Below are positions 47,932-57,264 of a stretch of DNA of 64,000 nt, piece after piece (position 1 is the stretch's first letter; every line of letters starts with the position of its first letter). The stretch lies in assembly GCA_963930645.1 (NCBI GenBank), contig OZ005648.1, forward strand, positions 270,145,830 through 270,209,829. The letters are read 5' to 3'. The notes below the pieces were generated by a model. It saw only the letters and a program-made list of their open reading frames with translations. It ran no database searches and had not been told where the DNA came from. The position numbers and the translations under genes were made by a program. The stretch comes from Salticus scenicus (lineage: Eukaryota > Arthropoda > Arachnida > Araneae > Salticidae).

Positions 47932-48396
47932 AAATAAATTTCTTTGGATAACCCATTTTTGTAGCAGCTTTAAAACGTGGTTGATATTTTTGTTTTTATA
48001 CTTAGATGAACAAAGATTATGTATTCAAAAGAGGTGATTGAGAATGATATTTCTGTACACAGATATATGAAGACAAGAATTAAAATATTTAAATAAATTA
48101 ACTTTAAAACAAAAATCTTGTCTTTTGCCATAAAGATCAGTATATATTTTAAATCCTTTAAGTTTTAAATCTAAAAAACTAATGCAGTTATTGTTAAGAA
48201 GATTTTGAGCTAAAGTTATGTGAGATGGATATTCTAATTTTAATGAAGTAGGTGAATAATTATTAATATAAAAAATTATAATGTCATCAATGTACCTGTA
48301 AAAAATGATATTTTCTTTACATAAACCTCGTTCATAATGGCAAAGATATAAGTCAGCTAACAGACTCAAGCTACTACCACCTTGTCGGATACCGAC
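47932..48396 (-). pseudogene. Penelope-like reverse transcriptase fragment
   Basis: On the minus strand, from 48396, the frame reads GIRQGGSS...LSLLADLYL, then FYRYIDDIIIF, then CISFLDLKLKGFKIYTDLYG and KRQDFCFKVNLF. This is the reverse transcriptase series 'GI..G....LLADL', the YxDD catalytic box (Tyr-Ile-Asp-Asp) and the 'SFLDL.....g.l.t.lY.KR.DF.f' motif of Penelope-type retroelements. A stop precedes it at 48397-48399, another follows at 48025-48027, and homologous residues continue (IHNLCSSKYKNKN) with a frameshift near 47968, after which GYPKKFIYS would read. The catalytic box is intact but the gene is a broken fragment. The Penelope assignment is from motif memory; another rare reverse transcriptase lineage is possible. 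Confidence 0.65.
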
Positions 48397-48560
48397 CTAT
48401 TGAATATAAATATTGTTATTATTAAAATATATAATATATATATTAAATAATTTTAATAATCTTCTATTCATTTTTATTAATAAATATTTCTATTTGCTTA
48501 AAATTATTGAAGTTGCATATAATATATTTATTCATTGCTTATTATATAAGTAATTATTAA

Positions 48561-49010
48561 TCTATATAAATAAAGAGAAGTGTCTGTGTGTGCGTGTGTC
48601 TGTCTGTCTGTGCTCTGGTGCTCACACTACTGATCACAGAGCTACAAAACTTGGCAGATGGGTACATGTGAGCCTGTAGGTGTGCACCTCATCGAGATTT
48701 TTTCGAATTTCGAATTTAATTTTTTTTAATTATTATTATTATTTTCGATTTAAATATTGGCTTCAATGTTTCATTTTTCTGAAATTTATTCTTTCGTTTC
48801 AATCGTCTGCGAATGTGTTTTAAATACTTGATTATTGATAATGCTTTTTACCTTCATTTCTACCCCTTAGATGGCGGTTAGATGGCTGTGAATGTTACAT
48901 AAATGGACTAAATCGTTTAATTTAACTAAATAATTGTTATTTATTTTTAATTTTTTATCTATTAATTATCTATGGAAATTAAATTACTGGATGTATTCTT
49001 ATATTACTAG
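48561..49010 (+). mobile_element. Candidate short Helitron
   Basis: After an A, the sequence TCTATATAAATAAAGAGAAG followed by TGTCTGTGTGTGCGTG and (TGTC)n resembles 5' ends of arthropod Helitrons. ATTACTAG followed by T at 49003-49011 would serve as a CTRR terminus. I see no convincing 3' hairpin, so the right boundary is speculative. The GC-rich block 48610-48705 (CTCTGGTGCTCACACTACTG, GGGTACATGTGAGCCTGTAG) is distinct from all else in the window. No coding capacity. Confidence 0.4.
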
Positions 49011-49727
49011 TTTTTCCTTAGATTGATTGTACATTTCCAATGACTGAATATTATTACGAAAAACTTGTCGACTTTTTTGTGTGAGAAAATAGTTCGTAAA
49101 GAGACAAGCAGGTTCTAGTCGATGAATACACTTTCTTCTGCGTAATTCTTCGAATCTGTACGACAAAACTGTTATTGCAACGAATATTCTCGATAACAAT
49201 CCAATAGTATTGTTCATTCTTTGAATATTCTGCAAACAGTCCAAAGAAAACTGTCACTCGTACCGCAAAAATCCCTATTCGACGAATATTCTGGAGCAGT
49301 CCAAGAAAACAATCACTTGTTCCATAGGAGTAAAGCAAATAACATCAAATACTCCAGAGCAGAAATTTTCGCTAGCTCACGAACAAAGTTTTATACACTT
49401 TAGAGCACAATCTCCGAAGTACAATCACGCAGAATAGGTCTTTAAACAACTCTGAATCGCAATGACTACACATTCCCTGTGGAAGTGAACTTACTCCTAT
49501 TTATACCTTTTGGCAATGGGGTTTGGCAGTACTTCTATCCAGATTCCCAAACAGTTCTACATCTCGGCGGACGTGTATCAGACAGCTTCGAAACTTCGAG
49601 ACCCCTAAATTACTATTTTTTCCGCTAAATTTGGTCGCCAAGTTTCTCGCCAAGGCTGACCCCACCGAAAGTTAATGGACTGTCTCTTTATTTTTACTTT
49701 GCCTGTAAAACTACTTGCACTGCAACA
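49011..49727 (-). mobile_element. Probable solo LTR (minus orientation)
   Basis: A 700-bp non-AT-rich block contains, on the minus strand, a well-formed TATA box GGTATAAATAGG (49496-49507). It starts upstream with TGTTGCAGTGCAAGTAG (from 49727), a TG-type LTR start, and contains no long frame. A second, 61-bp-period repeat (49223 and 49284) with GAATATTCTG(C/G) and CAGTCCAA lies downstream of the promoter. No gag/pol sequence is adjacent and the exact CA end and target duplication were not found. A host promoter is the alternative, but only transposon debris lies downstream of it. Confidence 0.45.
49496..49507 (-). promoter_or_regulatory. TATA box within the probable LTR
   Basis: GGTATAAATAGG on the minus strand is a near-ideal TATA box. 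The sequence 25-35 bases downstream (near 49470) includes TGTGTAGTCATTGCG, which could hold an initiator. Confidence 0.5.
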
Positions 49728-49803
49728 GGACAATTGAGGCAGGGAAAAGACTTAATCCGTTGTATCAGTATTAACCGTTTAAAACATGGTTGTATATATT
49801 ACA

Positions 49804-49934
49804 CATACCTGCAAACATCCTAATTAATATTCTGTAGTACTGCCTATTTTTTCACATCAGTACTTTTTTAGAGTATTTTTCTACTTATTCAATCGTAATT
49901 TCATTTGCAGAATATTACTCTACATTACTAGTGT

Positions 49935-49968
<34 letters not shown>

Positions 49969-50025
49969 TAAAAAAAGCGGAACTGACAACACTACGGAAT
50001 ATTCATTAGGATGTTGGCAGGTATG
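49804..50025. mobile_element. hAT-like miniature element with 8-bp target duplication
   Basis: The ends CATACCTGCAAACATCCTAA and TTAGGATGTTGGCAGGTATG are inverted repeats, and the exact 8-bp duplication ATATTACA flanks it (49796-49803 and 50026-50033). An 8-bp duplication is typical of hAT. Inner arms also match (TAATTAATATTCTGTAGTAC against ACTACGGAATATTCATTAGG; TTTCTACTTATTCAATC is unpaired in this copy). A poly-A/GAAAA block lies near 49935-49975. No coding capacity. Confidence 0.85.
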
Positions 50026-50059
50026 ATATTACATACTATCTAGTTTGTATACGAAATAC

Positions 50060-50855
50060 TAAGATTCATACCGAAATTTTTAATAAAATTTTGCTTTTGA
50101 AACTTAGTGGTAAAAAACCATTTGTTACTTTTCATCTAACTGTGATTGTAATTTTTAGTGGCTGCCAAAATTAAATGGCCATAATTACTTTGTGCCTCAG
50201 AGAGTTAAAAAAAAAAAAAAAAAAAAAATCGAAAATATCTTTTAAATCTGCAAAATTTGGTAGATGAGAGTATTAAATACTCTTTAACTCTTTAGAGCAT
50301 AGTGGTAGGGAAAACATATCACATATTCAAGCTTTTCCTGGTTCATCAGTCATTACATGTAAGTTTATTTTTGCTACCAATTGTTATTTCAGTCAAGTAC
50401 ATTTATTTAAAATTTATATTAAATATTTTATACTCAAAGTGGCCACTGGTCAGGGAATAGTCTGGTATAATTCAATTTAAAGCCAGGGAGTCTTTTTAAA
50501 CAATTTTTGTAGAAATAAGCCACATTTAAAAGCTTGTTACTGTAAATCGCTAAATTATTCGGTTTTTGTTGTGAGATTTTCATGGGAATTAAACAGCGTA
50601 AGTCAGGGAATTTAGAAAAGTTTTAATTAATACTATCTATCCTGGTACTATATTTTAAAAAATATTGTTTTCAGTTTTAATGGCATTCTTCACTTTGTAA
50701 ATATAAATAATTTTACGTTTGTGAGTAAAATAAATATTGACTCTTAAATATTACTTACTTTATTAAATTATTTATATTGTTCTATACTGCTTTAGGGTTA
50801 CATACAAACGGAACGCTTGCAATTTCGATGACGTAAATTTTTCAAGTTTTTTGCA
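50060..50855. other. Noncoding DNA
   Basis: No gene is seen. Near 50448-50480 and 50605-50625 GTCAGGGAAT-type phrases occur, similar to those at 59985-60200; these look like a shared low-copy repeat but could be chance. Confidence 0.4.
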
Positions 50856-50859
50856 AATA

Positions 50860-51070
50860 CAGTTGGCAGCAAAAGTAACAGAGCACTAGCGAAAATTCCT
50901 ATGTAAAAAAGTACACTTACTGCAGATTTGTTAAATAAATCCTTATCGAATCCTGTTCTTAGTCAATCTAAGAACATGATTCGACAAGGATTTATTTAAC
51001 AAAACACTGTTAAGTGGCTTTTCTCATATAGGAATTTTCGCTAGTACTCGGATACTTTTGCTGCCAACTG
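50860..51070. mobile_element. Tc1-like foldback miniature element
   Basis: The left end CAGTTGGCAGCAAAAGTA and right end TACTTTTGCTGCCAACTG are perfect inverted repeats. The whole element folds back: CACTAGCGAAAATTCCTAT against ATAGGAATTTTCGCTAGTAC, and AATAAATCCTTATCGAATC against GATTCGACAAGGATTTATT, around a centre near 50970. TA precedes it (50858-50859) and CA follows (a decayed TA). The CAGT...GGCAAAAGT style end is typical of Tc1-like transposons. The frame 51058-51243 begins in the right terminal repeat and is not a gene. Confidence 0.85.
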
Positions 51071-51089
51071 CAGTCATACATTTGGAACG

Positions 51090-51580
51090 CCTGCAAACGG
51101 CTTTGCAACTGGAAGTGTTTCATTTGTACGTACCCCTTAATCTTGTTTTACGTCTCAATTTGTCTCTTAAGTACCATATGTTTATGCTTAGTTTTTTTTT
51201 TTTTTATCTTTGTTATTTCCATTTCTGTAATTTTTATGTTTAACATATGTATATTTCTTCTTCTTTAATTGTAAAATTTACCCTTTTTGTTTATTTGATA
51301 ACAATTCGAGTACTGATAGTGAGGTTTTCGAAAAGCCTTCACCATTACTGAAACAATGCTACTTTATTCATCCTAACAGTCATAAGAACCCCTCATGGCA
51401 TTATGGCTGCTTTTTGAGGTTATTTCACAGTTATTTTCATGATTTTTCTTTCTTTCACCATCTTTAAGTTAAATTATGCATTTTTTTTCATTTTTTTTTT
51501 CAAATGTTTTTATTGCGATCTGTTTCCTGTTTTCTTCGCACTGCCGTGGTGAAATATGATTTATAAAATATTTTCACACT
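51090..51580. other. Noncoding DNA
   Basis: No gene is seen. T-rich runs occur at 51191-51203 and 51481-51501. The stretch 51300-51420 is ordinary in complexity but has no open frame or recognised motif. Confidence 0.45.
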
Positions 51581-51581
51581 T

Positions 51582-51710
51582 GTGTGTGCACAGACAAATT
51601 GACATTTTCCAAAAGTGGTCAAATCGTATTCGGGACGTCTGAACGTATAAATCCATCGAAAAAATGAAGTCAAAAAAATTTTATGAATGAAGAATGTAAA
51701 AAAAAAGGCA
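51582..51710 (-). mobile_element. Helitron-like dispersed repeat, short reverse copy
   Basis: In reverse it shows ATTCATAAAATTTTTTTGAC, GATGGATTTATACGTTCAGA, CGTCCCGAATACGATTTGAC, ACTTTTGGAAAATGTCAATT and TGTCTGTGCACACAC, the head landmarks of the family. It is truncated on its module side. Confidence 0.55.
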
Positions 51711-51870
51711 GCATTTCGTTTTAATATGACAAAATTTCAGATTAGTACGTAAAATAAAAATAAATAAAAATAATAATATAATTGTTGTCTTAAAATACGT
51801 CCTCTATCCCCGATCACAATATTTCTCAAATACGGTTTTCACCAGGAATAATTTTCTTCAAATAAAAACA

Positions 51871-52073
51871 CATACCTGCCAATATACTAATTAATATTCC
51901 ATAGTGTTATCAGTCCTGCCCTTTTTTCCATACCAGTAAGTTTGTAGAGCATTATTCTGCAAATGCAATTAAGATTGAGTAAGAAGAAAAATGCTCTGAA
52001 AAAGATACTGGTGTTAAAAAATAGGCGGGGCTAACAGTACTACAATATATTAATTAGGATATTGGCAGGTATG
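51871..52073. mobile_element. hAT-like miniature element, second copy
   Basis: The left end CATACCTGCCAATATACTAA and right end TTAGGATATTGGCAGGTATG are inverted repeats matching the element at 49804-50025. The arms pair further inward (AGAGCATTATTCTGCAAATG region against GAAAAATGCTCTGAAAAAG). Flanking 8-mers do not match, so the target duplication has decayed or was lost. No coding capacity. Confidence 0.8.
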
Positions 52074-52204
52074 TTATATATGGTGAGGATGTATTATATG
52101 TCAATAATTACATTAATTTCGATTAGGGTTTTTTTCATCCTTTAATTTTACTTAAGTCTCAAATTTCCTCATCTTAAATCTAAATGCTGCGTTTTTTTTT
52201 TTTT

Positions 52205-52890
52205 TTTGCATTCTTCATTCATAAAATCTTTTGACTTCCGTTTTCGATAGATCTACGCTTTCTGAGATGTTTAGAATACAATTTGATTATTTTTAGAAAA
52301 TGTTGTGCATGTATGAAAATTTTGTGATAGCATTAGTTCAAAAACTAATCCACAGAATTTTATAAACATTTGTATTTAGTTGCGCCTTGACATGGTTTCC
52401 TGTCTGTCAACTTATGGTGCATATCGGCCAACAGGTGGCGTTGCTATATTTAGATTATATCTCAGCTTCTATAGAATATAATTGCACAAAACTTGATATG
52501 TGACCCTTTTCAATAATAATACTGATTGATTCAAATTTGCACGTATAGGGCAACAGGCGACGCTGCTATGCTGCAATTTTTCCTTTGTACGGAAAGGCTT
52601 TATCTCTGCTTCTATTGCATATGCATGCACGAAATTTAATATTTGATATTTCTATTATGAAAAAAAAAAAGAATGCTGACTTAATTTGGATTTATATCGG
52701 CCGAAAGGCGGCGCTGCTTTTTACATATGGCTAAATCTCAACTTCTGTTGGTTAGAATTGAAGCACACTGTTTATGTAAAATCTCTATTGTGAGATGCTA
52801 TGAATAAATTTTTGTGTATGGTAACCGGTAGGTGGCGCTGTTATATAGAAGGATATTGGAGAAAGTTTTGTCATAGCCACAATATGCTAG
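52205..52890 (+). mobile_element. Helitron-like dispersed repeat with four internal modules
   Basis: The head (TTCATAAAATCTTTTGACTT, GATAGATCTACGCTTTC, AATTTGATTATTTTTAGAAA) is followed by four degenerate modules beginning near 52423, 52540, 52693 and 52817. Each is introduced by CATATCGGCC- or GTATGGTAACCGG-like text and GGCGNYGCTGCT, and contains a TATCTC(A/T)(G/A)CTTCT stretch and TTGCACAAAACTTGATA-like text. The copy ends ACAATATGCTAG followed by T, which parallels ATACTAG followed by T at 19822. The CTAG-T end is the main reason for the Helitron suggestion. Confidence 0.6.
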
Positions 52891-52899
52891 TTGCCCTTC

Positions 52900-54270
52900 G
52901 GATATAATTATTTTATGTTTCCCATTTAAAAACAGATTGCACATTATTATGCTCAAATACAATGTCCCGTCGATTCACAAGGAACAGTCATTGATGTGTT
53001 AGTTTTTTTATTTTTATCTCAGAAATTTCGTTATGATACTCTCATTTTTGTTTTTTCTGCACTTTCGAATTAGTTTTAATGATATGATAAACCGTATAAT
53101 AACAATAATTTTATCCTGAAAAATATTGTCAGTAAGAGAGATATATTTCTAAAGTCGTCTGCTGTATATTAACATTTCTTTTACTGGAATTGAGAACCTT
53201 TCTCGCTGCTGCCTTCTCATCATGCCAGAAATTAATTCCAGGTTTATAATTGCGACTATCTGTCGTGCTGTCAATAAACTGTCTCATTCCCCCCCCCCCC
53301 CTCCTTTTTTTTCTTTTCTTCTTTAATGACAGGATTTTTCAGTCTCAGATAACCATGTCTCAGTGAGATGCATTAGTCTGTCCCTGTTCTCGTTTGAACA
53401 TCGACTCTGCTAACATGTCTTGAATACTTTCGCTTCTCCGTGACAGAAACTGCTGCCTGGTTTTTTTTTTTTTTTTTTTTTTTTCTGTAAAGGAAAAGAG
53501 AAAAGTAAAAAAGGGTCAGTGTCGACCGATAAGAGGAAAAGAGAATTCCAGGCGTTCTGCCCACCTGCTGTCTCTGGCACACCGCAACATGCCGCAATGC
53601 ATACAAGTACCTTGTTCAAAGAAAAGAAGAAAAAAAAAGGGGTAAAGATGGGCGGCTGACACAACAGAAAAATATGTAATCACTGGCGTAGTAAAGGGAA
53701 TGATTTAGAAAGAGAAGAGATCCTAAAACAAACACAAACATACACACACACTCACATAAAGAAAGAAAAAAAAAAAATTTCACTCCGATGCAAAAGCCAA
53801 TGTAAAGAAAAGCAGGTATAGCCAGAATAAATTTAGCGTCCATAGCTTAAAAATTTTCATCCAAATCTACAAATAAATAAATAAATGACAACATTTGCAT
53901 TCAAGCATATATGCTGCTGTTACTCACTTTCACTTTTATTTTTCGCGCAAAGAAACTTCTTTAAAAATACCCTGTATTTTACATATATTATAGTTAATCG
54001 ATGTTTTTTAGGGGTTGGTCAAATTAATTTTGACAAGAGCGAAAAGTTCTCAATCCCAGGGGTGTTTGTGTTCAGGGTTTTTACTCTAACTCATCTGTAT
54101 TTTCATATTTCCTATAAAGTAATTTTTTGCTTTCGTTGGTTGTCCATTTGTTATCCAGTAATATGTGAATGAAATGTAAAAGGAGTGAGGGCTTCTGGCC
54201 TAAATAGTTTGAGTATTATTTGATATTTTGGGGGTTTTCTAGTTTGAGGCTCTAATTTTCAGGGTTTTTA
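52900..54270. other. Noncoding DNA with homopolymers
   Basis: No gene is seen. A C14 run is at 53289-53302 and poly-T at 53461-53484. A moderately complex segment at 53330-53640 encodes only overlapping short minus frames (53373-53606, 53410-53664) crossing the poly-T, with no recognisable domain. A 95-codon plus frame at 53885-54172 is Phe-rich and also lacks any domain. Confidence 0.45.
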
Positions 54271-54291
54271 CCTTTGAGTCACAATCACCCC

Positions 54292-54350
54292 TGCAGTTCA
54301 GAACTCGAATCTAGGACGTTTGGGTCCAACACTCTTACCTACTAAACCCT
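54292..54350 (-). repeat. tRNA-like sequence (SINE or tRNA relic), minus strand
   Basis: On the minus strand GGTTTAGTAGGTAAGAGTGT resembles the D-arm/A box and AGATTCGAGTTCTG the T-arm/B box of a tRNA, about 35 nt apart with GGACCCAAACGTCCTAG between. The acceptor stem cannot be formed convincingly, so a tRNA-derived SINE is most likely. Confidence 0.5.
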
Positions 54351-54514
54351 ATTTCTAATTCGTACAATTAATTCATGTAAAAGCTGGCAATTTTCTTTCT
54401 TTTTTTAATTTTGGCTTAGCATACAGACCGAGTTTTACAGAAGAGTGTTTTATTTAATTTCATAATTACCGAATGGTAATGAATAATTATGATATGTATA
54501 ACTTCGGGTTTGTA

Positions 54515-54585
54515 TTGACCGGGTTCACACACTTGGTAAGAGTGTTAGATCGTTAACCTTAAGGTCCCACGTTTAGTCTTAGCTT
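54515..54585 (+). repeat. tRNA-like sequence (SINE or tRNA relic), plus strand
   Basis: CACTTGGTAAGAGTGTTAGA, then TCGTTAACCTTAAGGTCCCA and CGTTTAGTCTTAGC follow the order D-arm, anticodon arm, variable loop and decayed T-arm of a tRNA; GTT would be the anticodon in the middle block. The T-loop has lost the GTTCGA core, so it is not functional. It faces the minus-strand tRNA-like sequence 170 bp away. Confidence 0.45.
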
Positions 54586-54861
54586 AGTTGCTTTCCGCTC
54601 TTGCAAAAATTAATTCGACCAATCTATCAAAACATCTCTTGTATATATATGGTCGAAGTTATATATATATATCTTGATTATTATTTGTAGTTAATTTTTA
54701 AATAAAATGTTACTATGATCAAATGTTACCAAAACCTTTTGGAATGGAGAACAAAAAAAAAAAAAAAAAAAAACAGAATCATTAGCCCTAGAGCAAAAGG
54801 TTGCCAAGAAAAGTTGCGATTTATACCAAAATGTAATCATAGCATCAATTTATTTTAAGCT

Positions 54862-55068
54862 CTAATTAAATCTTGTTTGGTTGAATTTCATTAATTGATT
54901 TGTAAGATACAGCGTTCACAAAATTTTGCTGCTAGCACACTCATTGACAGACATTTTCTAAAAATGTTCGAATTCGGTTCAGGAGATTTTAAAATGTGTA
55001 AATCCATCAAAAACCGGAAGTGGACAATTTTCACGAATCCATTACTGTCTATAGAAGAAAGTAAAAAC
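54862..55068 (-). mobile_element. Helitron-like dispersed repeat, reverse partial copy
   Basis: In reverse it reads ACTTTCTTCTATAGACAGTA, TGGATTCGTGAAAATTGTCC, GATGGATTTACACATTTTAA, TCCTGAACCGAATTCGAACA and AATGTCTGTCAATGAG, matching the head region of the family at 28.4 and 39.9 kb. The two mirror-image frames 54891-55082 and 54895-55089 lie within this repeat and are not genes. Confidence 0.65.
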
Positions 55069-55089
55069 TTTTTTCTGGCCATGGATTAG

Positions 55090-56640
55090 CTATTCTATTT
55101 TTGGTTTTGGTTGGATATTAAAGACCTAAAATTATTTAATTTATTAGATTATGTTGGCGTGTGGATAAAGACCGATTATTTACCCGAGAGACCTAGGCGT
55201 GGGTGGAATGTCCGTTGTGGGGAGGGGGGGGGGGCTTCCTAAAGCTCCTAGCCGGTATTTACGCGAGTTTCGGAGAAAACTATTGCAATTTATTGCAGAA
55301 AAACCTACTTTTGTCATCCGCTTTTACTATATCTTCACCATATGAATTAGTTCCATTTTAATTTTTCATTAATTAATATTTGATTAAAAACTTGTGACCT
55401 AGTTATGAGCATTGGGGGAAAGTTTTATTTCCATGTTCAACCCTTGGATTTTTTTTTTTTTTTTTTTTTTTTGTTAAAGACAGTAATAAAGGAAAAAAAA
55501 ATGCTTGTAGTACTTAGATGGAAATACGTATTTGTGAAATCGCTATCTAACGAAAATTTTCAACAAAACATGTGTATATCATTTGTTTCATCGTTAGACT
55601 ATTTCTTTTATTAATAATACTATTATTTTTTACTTCAAGTATTTTAAATTAAATTTCCATTTCTGTATAATGAATATTAAAAGTTTTTGTCGATAAAAAC
55701 TAAGAAAGAAAAAACGCTTATGAAATTAGTTTTTTAAAGATTAAGGTAAATTTGGAGAGGAAAACAATTTAAAATAACAAGCAAAACACAAAGAAAGAAA
55801 AGAAAAGTTTAAAAAAAACATACTGGCGATCACATCTGTCATTATGGATACCACATCCATCTTTGATTAAGCGTATTAGTGTTGTACAAAATTGTTGAAA
55901 AAAAAAAATTGATTTTACCTATTAAGAATTCAGTCACTAGCTTACACTGTTTAATATTGGCTCTCCTTGTTCTGTAGGATCATTCAAGACAATGAAGTTC
56001 GCATAAAGTCATAGCCGAAATGTAATCTTGTATACTTCTGTATGCTGTAAGGTTTCTTCTGCTCGCGCTGTTGCTGCCAAAATGTCTGGATTCAGCATCT
56101 TAAACCTTTTTCCTGCAGCAAATATGTTTGAACAGGAACTTCTCTTGGACTGTCGATTGAAAGACATGAGTAAGGCGTTTGATTTTAGCCTATTTCGTAC
56201 TGCTGGCTTGCTATAAATTTACTTAATCCCTAGATCTTCCTTTTAAAAAAGCCAAACAAATGTGTTGGACATTTAGTGGGATTAACTTAAATTCACTCAA
56301 GCTAGTAGTGTGACTTTGGCATTTACAATTAGTATTTTTTTTTTCTTTTGTTTGGTAACTGGAAGAAGTGATTTTACATTGTTTAACATGTGCTCTTATG
56401 TGAGAATTACATTTCCCTAGTTATTATTTGTGCCCCTTTTTTTATTGAATGTCAGTATCATAGGTTAAATGTGTTTTCCGGGGGAAAAGGGAAAAATAAA
56501 TTAAATCAACCGTAATATTATTTAAATTTGCTGTTCAGTGTATTGTTATTTTGTGTTCAGTGCACAGTGAAACTTTTCCCTGTCAACTTTATAATAATAT
56601 TTGTAGCAATTAACAAATATGATTTTTTTATGGGGTCCAT
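55090..56640. other. Noncoding DNA
   Basis: No gene is seen. A somewhat GC-rich patch with a G11 run lies at 55190-55275, poly-T at 55450-55472, and a short plus frame at 56028-56216 has ordinary amino-acid composition but no recognisable domain or splice signals. Confidence 0.45.
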
Positions 56641-56645
56641 TTGTT

Positions 56646-57264
56646 TTAAGGGCTCGCTTCACTCACCGCCGCCGGAAGCCGAAGCTAATGTCATTCTATT
56701 GGAAATTTTTCTTTACAAATAACTTATTAACTAATACATATTTTTAAATTCTGTTTTCACATTCTGAAAATTCCCAGCTGTTAAATTGACGGACCTTTTT
56801 TAAAAAATTATTTTTTAAATTTTTTATATTTTATTTTGAAGCTGCAAAATATGAATTTTCAATATGTGAAATTTCTTCATTTTGCAATTTCAAAATAAAA
56901 TATTAAAAAATAAAAAAATACATTTTTAAAAAAGGTCCGTCAATTTAACAATTGGGAATTTTCTGAATGTGAAAACAGAATTTAAAAATATGTACAGTGA
57001 AACCTCTCAAGTTGGACACCCCTATAAGTTGGACACCCCTCTAAGTTGGACGCTTTTTCTCGGAACGGAATGTATCCATTAACATTATGTCTAACCCCTA
57101 TAAGTTGGACACCTCTCTAAGTTGGACACTTTTTCTTGGAACCGTAGGTGTCTAACTTAGAGAGGTTTTACTGTATTAGTTAATAACTTATTTGTAAAGA
57201 AAATTTCCCCATGGAATAACATTGGCTCGGGCTTCCGGCGACGGTAAGTGAAGAGGGCCGTTAA
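56646..57264. mobile_element. FB-TTAA foldback element, copy 3, with nested insertion
   Basis: It starts TTAAGGGCTCGCTTCACTCA and ends GTGAAGAGGGCCGTTAA, TTAA being at 56646-56649 and 57261-57264. It is closely similar to the 11.2-kb copy through both arms (CTGTTTTCACATTCTGAAAA; TAAATTGACGGACCTTTTT; AAAAAAGGTCCGTCAATTTA). The right arm is interrupted at 56995-57173 by a separate element. The frame 56528-56722 runs into the left arm and is not a gene. Confidence 0.9.
56995..57173. mobile_element. pogo-like miniature element nested in FB-TTAA copy 3
   Basis: It starts CAGTGAAACCTCTCAAGTTG and ends CTTAGAGAGGTTTTACTG, inverted repeats of each other, and is flanked by TA on both sides (56993-56994 and 57174-57175). 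The homologous position in FB-TTAA copy 1 (near 11551) reads ATGTATTAG with a single TA, so the pre-insertion site is directly visible. Internally the phrase TAAGTTGGACACC is repeated several times. Confidence 0.9.

Noticed and set aside
53373..53664. Overlapping minus frames with poly-Lys
   Set aside because: The Lys run is a poly-T tract read on the other strand; no domain and overlapping frames compete.
54891..55089. Mirror-image frames on both strands
   Set aside because: Both lie in one copy of the Helitron-like repeat, where complementary codon content opens both strands.
56028..56216. 62-codon frame with ordinary amino-acid mix
   Set aside because: No recognised domain, no splice context, and short frames of this size are expected by chance.
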